From an uncultured Clostridia bacterium (GTDB lineage: Bacteria; Bacillota; Clostridia; UBA1381): 5,144 nt of DNA. The position numbers and the translations under genes were made by a program. The notes below the pieces were generated by a model, which saw nothing but the letters and a program-made list of their open reading frames with translations, did no database searches and was not told where the DNA came from. The stretch covers positions 1 to 5,144 of the forward strand of contig CALXSX010000108.1 of assembly GCA_944391265.1 (NCBI GenBank), in the 5' to 3' direction. Below, one piece after another: positions 1 through 5,144 of this stretch (positions within the stretch are counted from its first letter, which is position 1; every line of letters begins with the position of its first letter).

Positions 1-2168
1 ACACACTGAAAATAAATGATTTTTCGTGCGGTATAACTCTGCGTGAAGGTTTAACCGAGATACTCGACAACCAGTCAACCGATGTTACACATATGTACTG
101 GAAAGACGGTATAATGAAGACACGCCCGGCAAGTGATTTTAAATATCAAATACCACACGATGGATTTAAGCCTACATCAGCAGGGCAAAACTTCACCGAG
201 ACAAAAGTGGAAAACGCTACAATAATAATGACTGGCGAGTTATACAGAATGGTATCAAGGCACGATTATTATCTTAAAAGTATGGACGGTCACGAATGGC
301 ACAGTGAAGTTTCGCATTTGTCTTTTGCTTGGGTAAACGGCATAGAATATGAAGCACTTCCGACAATAACAAGCGAAACTGGAACAACATTCACAAATTA
401 TTTTGTTGTTCAGCATAAAAAGGATATTTTCTGTTTCTGCAAGACAAGCGACAACGAGGGAGTTATTTATAAACTTGGTACGGATACTTGGGCGAAAGTC
501 AACGAAGATGAAATGTATGTCCCTGTAGTTTTAACTCACGCAAAGCCGCAAGACAATTTTATGCCGTCTGTTGAAACGCTTATAGCTGACGGTGCTGTTA
601 TGCTTGAAGGATTTAACTTGTTATCAGGAACATATAAAATGATATGGTCTACCGTGAATAAAAGATTGCTGGGTACTTGGGGGCAAGACCCTGATACCCA
701 TTTAATGAGAGGATACGCGCTTTTATATCCGATTAACGGAGAACAATATGCAGGAAAAAAGGTTGTTGCAAAAATAACGAGTAAAAGTGGCACGGTATAC
801 ACTCACGAAGTAACGCTGACCGGTGACCCATTAGCACAAGAAACAATAAACAGGGGTGACGACGTTTATTTGAGAGTTGCTGGCAGAATGATTACTTTTA
901 GTTCGGACGCAAGCCATAGCAACCCCGCAACGGTTTCGGAAGAAGATTATGTAGAAGATAATATGGAAATAATAGCGCCATACATAATAACAGAAAAAGA
1001 AACAAAAAAGGTTTTCGATATGACACAGTCCGAATGGTTCGGTGGCGATGCTCTCGGAATAAGCGGCGGAACACGGTTATTTCTATGCGGAAACATAAAC
1101 GTTGACGAAAAAAGCCTTGTTTTGTGGTCCGGTCTCGATAATCCGCTTTACTTCCCTGAAAACTGTTATGCATATGTCGGAAACTCTAATCAGGCGGTAA
1201 CAGGGTTCGGCAGACAGAATGATACTCTTGTTATCTTCAAAGAGCGTGAAACGTATTATACACAGTATATGCAGAATACCAACATAACCGCAGAAGACCT
1301 TATAAATCAAAATATTGTAGACTATGCCGCTTCAAGTGTTTATTTTCCTATGGTACAGCTTCACCCGAATATCGGTTGTGATTTGCCTGATACTATACAA
1401 CTATGCCGTAACCGTCTTGTGTGGGCAAGCACTACTGGAAAAGTATATACGCTTATGGCGCAAAACCAATACAGCGAGCGTAATATATACGAATTGTCGG
1501 GAATGATAGAAAACAAACTCATTAAGGAAAGTTTATTAAATTCCTGCGCTTGTGATTGGAACGGATATTATCTTTTGTTTGCTGGAAATTCCGTTTACGC
1601 TATGGATTACGAAAGTTACGGTTATGTATACGCTTCATCATACAATAAGACAGAGGACGCAAACATTAAAATACCGTGGTGGTATTGGACTTTGAATAAT
1701 AATGTTTCATCTGCTTTTACCGTGGATAATGATGTTGTATTATGCACTCTGAATGGCGTAGGAGTGTCCGAAGATATATCACAGTATTTTTATCTATTCG
1801 ATGAAGAAAAAGCAAAGGACACCGATAATACGGACGAATACGATATATTAAGCAGTTTTACATCAAAGCTGTTTGATTTCAACGAACCTAACAAGCGAAA
1901 GAATATCGACTGTATAAATATTTCTTTTGGAAATAATGACGGTGAACCGATAACAGTTGTAGTTACTTCTGATAGCGGAGAAGACGAACAAACAATATCA
2001 CTTGACAGCGGAGAAGATGATAACCGACTTTCGGGATATATTACAAGTAAAGCGATATATCCTATACTTCCGCAAATATGCAGACTTGCGGTAACTATAA
2101 AATGCTCCGGACATCTTGCGGTTGACGGAATGAGCATAAAGTACAGAGTAACAGGGGGAATACGTTAG
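1..2168 (+). CDS. Large phage tail protein, probable nozzle/tail-tubular-like (5' partial)
   Basis: The frame (first full codon at position 3) is open from the left edge to TAG at 2166-2168, giving at least 721 residues; the true start is upstream. The first in-frame ATG, at 93, is a poor start: it has no Shine-Dalgarno and falls inside a conserved-looking stretch with INDFSCGITLREG (12-50), DNQSTD (69-86) and YWKDGIMKTRP (96-128). That pattern of Gly-rich start, 'DNQ', aromatic, then 'G(x)3-4RP' resembles the N-terminus of podovirus nozzle proteins (T7 gp12, 794 residues). Other distinctive blocks are WSGLDNPLYFPENCYAYVG (about 1128-1184), CRNRLVW (1404-1424), CDWNGYYLLFAG (about 1551-1586) and IPWWYW (1671-1688). 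The alternating hydrophobic and Gly/aromatic pattern suggests beta-rich, possibly propeller, folding. No transmembrane helix or signal peptide is seen. A virion tail role is inferred from these patterns and from the downstream genes. A generic phage structural protein of unknown role is the alternative. Confidence 0.72.
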   Translation, partial: TLKINDFSCGITLREGLTEILDNQSTDVTHMYWKDGIMKTRPASDFKYQIPHDGFKPTSAGQNFTETKVENATIIMTGELYRMVSRHDYYLKSMDGHEWHSEVSHLSFAWVNGIEYEALPTITSETGTTFTNYFVVQHKKDIFCFCKTSDNEGVIYKLGTDTWAKVNEDEMYVPVVLTHAKPQDNFMPSVETLIADGAVMLEGFNLLSGTYKMIWSTVNKRLLGTWGQDPDTHLMRGYALLYPINGEQYAGKKVVAKITSKSGTVYTHEVTLTGDPLAQETINRGDDVYLRVAGRMITFSSDASHSNPATVSEEDYVEDNMEIIAPYIITEKETKKVFDMTQSEWFGGDALGISGGTRLFLCGNINVDEKSLVLWSGLDNPLYFPENCYAYVGNSNQAVTGFGRQNDTLVIFKERETYYTQYMQNTNITAEDLINQNIVDYAASSVYFPMVQLHPNIGCDLPDTIQLCRNRLVWASTTGKVYTLMAQNQYSERNIYELSGMIENKLIKESLLNSCACDWNGYYLLFAGNSVYAMDYESYGYVYASSYNKTEDANIKIPWWYWTLNNNVSSAFTVDNDVVLCTLNGVGVSEDISQYFYLFDEEKAKDTDNTDEYDILSSFTSKLFDFNEPNKRKNIDCINISFGNNDGEPITVVVTSDSGEDEQTISLDSGEDDNRLSGYITSKAIYPILPQICRLAVTIKCSGHLAVDGMSIKYRVTGGIR
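1971..2018 (+). repeat. Short direct repeat encoding DSGED twice
   Basis: GATAGCGGAGAAGAC (1971-1985) recurs as GACAGCGGAGAAGAT (2004-2018), 33 bases (11 codons) later and in the same frame. Both copies encode DSGED, near the C-terminus of gene 1. The two differences are silent third-position changes, so the peptide is kept. It may be a small acidic beta-hairpin duplication; the function is unknown. Confidence 0.6.
2153..2159 (+). promoter_or_regulatory. Ribosome binding site for the GTG-started gene 2
   Basis: AGGGGGA lies 8 bases before GTG at 2168, inside the last codons of gene 1. It decides the start: GTG at 2168 rather than the next in-frame GTG at 2180, which has no comparable site at the right distance. 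Because the site is within gene 1 and the genes overlap by one base (TAGTG), translation is probably coupled. Confidence 0.8.
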
Positions 2169-3127
2169 TGGCAACCATTGTGTATGATGATTACTTAACA
2201 TCTGCAAATAAATACCTTGACCCACAAAAACAGCAGGCAATTAAAGACTTGAACGCTTTATATCAAAGTCAGGCTAATACTGTAACATCACAGTATGATA
2301 CAGAAGTCGGAAAAGCGAATACAGCTTATGAAGACCAATACAGGGAAAACGCTGTGCAGAAACTGATAAACGAAAGACAAGTCGCTGAAAATATGGCTAA
2401 CCTTGGCTTAACCGATAGCGGATTGAATAGAACACAGCAGACCGCCGTACAGCTTTCATATGCTAATCAAAAGGGCGCTATTGATAGAGCAAAACAAGCA
2501 CAGATTGACGCGCTTAATCAGCAGAAAGCGCAGAACCTTGCTACAATAGAACAGAATAGGCTTGCGGGGCAGAATGAAATAAATCAGTATTATGCTGACC
2601 TTGCCGCACAAAATGCTACTTCCGCATATAATACCGCTCTTGAACAGGATAGACAGTACAGAGAAGCGCAGTTACAAGCAGACCTTGAATTGAGAAAAAA
2701 AGCATTAGAATATGAAGCCGAGCAACAGCAAGCAAATAATTATATTTTGCAGACAAGTGGCGGACTATTACGCAGAGATTTTCAGGGCTCTTTGAAAGAT
2801 AATAACGTTGATGTAATTTATAATATTGACGGAACTACAACATATGTTGATAACAATTCTGGGAAGAAAACAACACTTAGTTCAAATATAAATCCGTATA
2901 CTGGAACAATAAATAAAGATACTGAAAACGGAGTATTTTCAAACGGTTATCAGCCTAATAACGTAAACGGAAGCAAACTTTCAAAAGTAGAAGGCGCTGT
3001 CATTGAAATAAACGGTAATAATCAAAGCGTGTGGAAAGCGGGCAGTAAATATTATTTTTGGAGCGGAAAAGATAATAAATATTATCAGCTTACAAATAAC
3101 GAGTTGAAACAACTTGGTATTAAGTGA
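2168..3127 (+). CDS. Phage virion-associated coiled-coil protein, possible internal/ejection protein
   Basis: 319 residues, GTG start, TGA stop. Residues 1 to about 190 are rich in Gln, Ala, Asn, Lys and Glu, nearly free of Pro, and look like long coiled-coil helices. They are interrupted at 76-92 by a distinctive motif, MANLGLTDSGLNRTQQT, which I recall as recurring in Clostridia phage proteins of this type. A switch at about 192-205 leads to a C-terminal part rich in Asn, Gly, Tyr and Trp. It includes DGTTTYVDNNSG (221-232), NPYTGT (242-247), NGYQPNN (259-265) and the aromatic stretch VWKAGSKYYFWSG (288-300), which looks like small beta hairpins. There is no signal peptide or hydrophobic helix. 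Its position after the nozzle-like gene and before a giant helical protein matches the small internal virion protein of T7-like phages (gp14). That role is inferred from order and composition only. A chaperone, scaffold or minor tail component is also possible. Confidence 0.75.
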   Translation: MATIVYDDYLTSANKYLDPQKQQAIKDLNALYQSQANTVTSQYDTEVGKANTAYEDQYRENAVQKLINERQVAENMANLGLTDSGLNRTQQTAVQLSYANQKGAIDRAKQAQIDALNQQKAQNLATIEQNRLAGQNEINQYYADLAAQNATSAYNTALEQDRQYREAQLQADLELRKKALEYEAEQQQANNYILQTSGGLLRRDFQGSLKDNNVDVIYNIDGTTTYVDNNSGKKTTLSSNINPYTGTINKDTENGVFSNGYQPNNVNGSKLSKVEGAVIEINGNNQSVWKAGSKYYFWSGKDNKYYQLTNNELKQLGIK

Positions 3128-3131
3128 GGTG
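3126..3131 (+). promoter_or_regulatory. Ribosome binding site for gene 3, overlapping the gene 2 stop
   Basis: GAGGTG sits 6 bases before ATG at 3138 and shares its first two bases with the TGA stop of gene 2 (3125-3127). The 10-base gap between the genes holds nothing else. It fixes the ATG at 3138 as the start; the nearby GTG at 3131 is out of frame. Confidence 0.8.
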
Positions 3132-3137
3132 TGAATT

Positions 3138-5144
3138 ATGTCTGAAAGATTTAAGGTTGTTCAAAAAGCTGGACAGTCTAATACACAAACATCAGAAAAA
3201 ACAAATAGGTTTAATGTTGTTCAGAAAGCCACACAAAGCGATGTTCCGTCTGTTAAAGCTTCTGCTTTTGATAACATTACTCAAATAGGACGCGATTATT
3301 TTAAAAATCAGCAACAGCAGGAGCAGTTAAGAACGCAAATACCGTCTGTGTATTATGACGAAGAATACGTCAAACGCAAAAACAATCCTGAATTGTTTGC
3401 TGATGAATACGCAAGAGAAGCAACCAAAGGGGACGGATACGAAAACTTATCATTCGGTGAACTTGAAAACTTATATAATGAGGAAACAAAAAAATACGAG
3501 GGCGGAGAAACTGACACAGGATATAACTACGGATATAAGGGAAATGTTGTAACTCGTGCACTTGATTTTATAGGCAATCAAGAAAAATACAAAGCTGAAG
3601 AAAATCTCCGAAACAAATACGAAAATTTAAAGCGAGCGTATGAAAATCGTAAAGCGGCTTACACAGATTATATGACAAGTCAAAAATACGGTACTAAAAG
3701 CGCCGATGAAGCCATTGCAAAGCTAAAAGAGCAAAAGAAATCCGCAAGCGATGAAGAAAAGAAAAAGATAGATGATGAAATAAAAAATATACGTTCTGGA
3801 CTTTATGGTGAGAGCAATGCTTTAGATTATGCGGTCAACGCCATTAAATCAGGTGCAAATACTGCCGCATATCAAACAGCTGCGCTTTTCGATGTTACAT
3901 TAGGCAATATTTCAAAGGCTCTTGGATTTGAAGACAATATCTTTTCTCAAACAAGAAAAGATTGGGAAAACCGAATGAACAAAAGCACTGAAGAATATCA
4001 AAAATCAGGAGCGTATTTAGGAGATGAAAATGTAATCGCCGGACAACTGTTGCAGGGAGCAACAGCGGCGCTTCCTGACGCAATTATGGCTATTGCAACA
4101 GGCGGTGCAAGCACTGCTTCTACGCTTGGCGTAAGTTCGACTGGGTTAGTGTCAAGTATGCGCGCTTCAATATCCACAATGGCAAAAAATCCTTTTTACT
4201 GGACATCTTTCGGAAAAGAATTAGGCAGCGACTATTACGAAGCACTTGATAAAGGTGCAAGTGAGGGCGAGGCTATGTCTTATGCTCTTATAGCCGCTAC
4301 GTTAAATTCCATTGTAGAAGTCGGAGGGACTACCGGTGCCGGTGGTATACAAACACTTCCCGAAGCGTTAAGAAACGCTAAAGGCTCTAAATCCGCTATA
4401 TGGGAATGGGTAAAATCTGCGTTTGATGAAGGAAAAGAAGAAGCCGTACAAGGAGTAATAAGCGGTTTAACCGAAAAGATAATATATGACCAAAGCAAAG
4501 AAGTGTTTTCACTTGAAAACGAAGACGCAATAATAAATCCGCAAAGAATGGCAAGCGAATTTGCATTAGGAGCTGCTGTTGGTGGAATACTTGGCGGAGG
4601 TCAAATGGCATTCAATAATATTGTAAACGCTTCTACCTCAAGCGATTATAAAAAAATCGGTAAATTTGTCAAAAACAATTACGATATACAGGGAATAATC
4701 GATTACGGTAAAACTTCAATAGACGCTAATATAAGGGCTATGGCTCAAACTGCGACACCTAAAAATATAAGTGATACCACAGCAGGTGAACTATACGCAT
4801 ACGTTGCAAGAGATATAAATTCGGCAATAAATAGCCCTGAAAGCATTGAGGTAGTAAATCAAAATTATTCTGATATAATCAACCAAACAAATACCGAACT
4901 TATTTCCGGAACTGCTTCTTCTCAATACATACAGAGACTTATGGATATGGGGATTGACAGTCAATACGCTGAAACTATGATGAATAACACAATTCCCGAA
5001 CAACCCGAAGCGCAAACCATTCAGCAAGAGGAAATGCAGATTGAAGAACCGTCTGGAGTGCAGACCGATATTATTTCTCTTACGGAAGATAATAGACAAC
5101 GCAAACATTTGAATAAAGCCACACAGGACCGTGTGAAAGAAATT
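3138..5144 (+). CDS. Giant phage virion protein, probable internal/ejection or polyvalent protein (3' partial)
   Basis: The frame is open from ATG 3138 to the right edge, giving 669 visible residues with no stop. In order: a duplicated RF(K/N)VVQKA motif (residues 4-11 and 24-31); a polar region to about 150; a Lys/Glu-rich coiled-coil region (about 151-222) with Tyr at 161, 168 and 175, then Ile 211, 215, 218 and Leu 222; an Ala/Gly/Thr-rich hydrophobic segment (about 302-337); further mixed helices (355-400); an acidic EGKEEAVQ patch (431-438); a glycine-zipper-like GAAVGGILGGG (478-488); a Gln/Glu/Pro linker (about 619-638); and a basic helix start at the edge (657-669). There is no N-terminal signal peptide. 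From memory, similar Ala/Gly cores occur in very long Clostridia phage proteins that carry enzymatic domains further along. Size, hydrophobic core and position suggest an analogue of T7 gp15/gp16 internal virion proteins, which form the DNA ejection channel. No catalytic domain is visible here. A tape-measure-like protein is a less likely alternative. Confidence 0.72.
   Translation, partial: MSERFKVVQKAGQSNTQTSEKTNRFNVVQKATQSDVPSVKASAFDNITQIGRDYFKNQQQQEQLRTQIPSVYYDEEYVKRKNNPELFADEYAREATKGDGYENLSFGELENLYNEETKKYEGGETDTGYNYGYKGNVVTRALDFIGNQEKYKAEENLRNKYENLKRAYENRKAAYTDYMTSQKYGTKSADEAIAKLKEQKKSASDEEKKKIDDEIKNIRSGLYGESNALDYAVNAIKSGANTAAYQTAALFDVTLGNISKALGFEDNIFSQTRKDWENRMNKSTEEYQKSGAYLGDENVIAGQLLQGATAALPDAIMAIATGGASTASTLGVSSTGLVSSMRASISTMAKNPFYWTSFGKELGSDYYEALDKGASEGEAMSYALIAATLNSIVEVGGTTGAGGIQTLPEALRNAKGSKSAIWEWVKSAFDEGKEEAVQGVISGLTEKIIYDQSKEVFSLENEDAIINPQRMASEFALGAAVGGILGGGQMAFNNIVNASTSSDYKKIGKFVKNNYDIQGIIDYGKTSIDANIRAMAQTATPKNISDTTAGELYAYVARDINSAINSPESIEVVNQNYSDIINQTNTELISGTASSQYIQRLMDMGIDSQYAETMMNNTIPEQPEAQTIQQEEMQIEEPSGVQTDIISLTEDNRQRKHLNKATQDRVKEI
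3147..3242 (+). repeat. Duplicated 12-codon unit at the N-terminus of gene 3
   Basis: Codons 4-15 (3147-3182) and 24-35 (3207-3242) encode RFKVVQKAGQSN and RFNVVQKATQSD, exactly 20 codons apart. The DNA copies differ at several third positions, while the peptide core RFxVVQKAxQS is kept. This suggests an old duplication held by selection on the protein. It could be a paired binding motif for capsid, portal or a partner virion protein; no function is established. Confidence 0.8.

Noticed and set aside
898..1310. Overlapping minus-strand open frames of 75 and 91 codons
   Set aside because: They lie wholly inside gene 1 antisense to it, have no ribosome binding site context, and their products show Arg/Phe/Leu-rich shadow composition.
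2160..2200. Possible stop-codon reassignment (TAG read through at 2166)
   Set aside because: Read-through would end at TAA within about ten codons, and a properly spaced Shine-Dalgarno and GTG start overlap the TAG, so normal termination fits better.
1790..2240. Minus-strand open frames of 80 and 115 codons at the gene 1/gene 2 junction
   Set aside because: Antisense shadows of well-supported coding sequence; Ser-rich low-complexity products with no recognisable domain.
3355..3552. Plus-strand 65-codon open frame
   Set aside because: It is an out-of-frame shadow inside gene 3, whose frame is open from 3138 to the edge with a good ribosome binding site; this frame has none.
4333..4346. Small inverted repeat ACCGG-TG-CCGGT as a possible hairpin or operator
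   Set aside because: Only five base pairs with a two-base loop, within coding sequence for a Gly-rich stretch, and with no T-run after it; explained by codon use.
4932..4991. UBA-like look of the stretch QRLMDMGIDSQYAETMMNN in gene 3
   Set aside because: The resemblance is a short 'MGI' turn between helices; too little to support a ubiquitin-associated fold in a phage virion protein.
4791..5108. Minus-strand 105-codon open frame
   Set aside because: Antisense to the continuous gene 3 frame; no start context, and the hydrophobic product is typical of the reverse of AT-rich coding DNA.

Overview
The window is a gap-free stretch of a bacteriophage (or prophage) late structural region. Three genes lie head to tail on the + strand, and both outer genes are cut by the window edges. 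The sequence is AT-rich, uses many ATA and AGA codons and has strong purine-rich Shine-Dalgarno sites. From memory, the protein sequences resemble phage proteins of gut-type Firmicutes (Clostridia). No integrase, host gene, tRNA or attachment site is visible, so a free phage and an integrated prophage cannot be told apart. The stops used (TAG, then TGA) each sit right before a well-placed next start. This fits the standard bacterial code and argues against the stop-codon reassignment seen in some gut phages.

Layout: (1) From the left edge to 2168 runs a large, mostly beta-looking protein. Its reading frame is open to the left edge, so its true start lies upstream. Its N-terminal signature and length resemble tail nozzle/tubular proteins of podoviruses (T7 gp12-like), which is an inference. 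(2) From 2168 to 3127 is a 319-residue protein, with an N-terminal half rich in Gln, Ala and Asn and probably coiled-coil, and a C-terminal half rich in Asn, Gly, Tyr and Trp. It starts with GTG and overlaps gene 1 by one base. (3) From 3138 past the right edge runs a very large protein, 669 residues of which are visible. It has a duplicated N-terminal motif, a charged helical region, an Ala/Gly-rich hydrophobic core with a glycine-zipper-like stretch, an acidic Gln/Glu linker, and what looks like the start of another domain at the edge.

The order of large nozzle-like protein, small coiled-coil protein, then giant helical/hydrophobic protein matches the T7-type order gp12, gp14, gp15/gp16. 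There, the later products are internal virion proteins ejected into the host to build a DNA channel. The simplest reading is a tail-completion and DNA-ejection module made from one transcript with tightly coupled translation. I see no promoter, terminator, RNA gene, CRISPR array or mobile element. The only non-coding DNA is a 10-base gap between genes 2 and 3.
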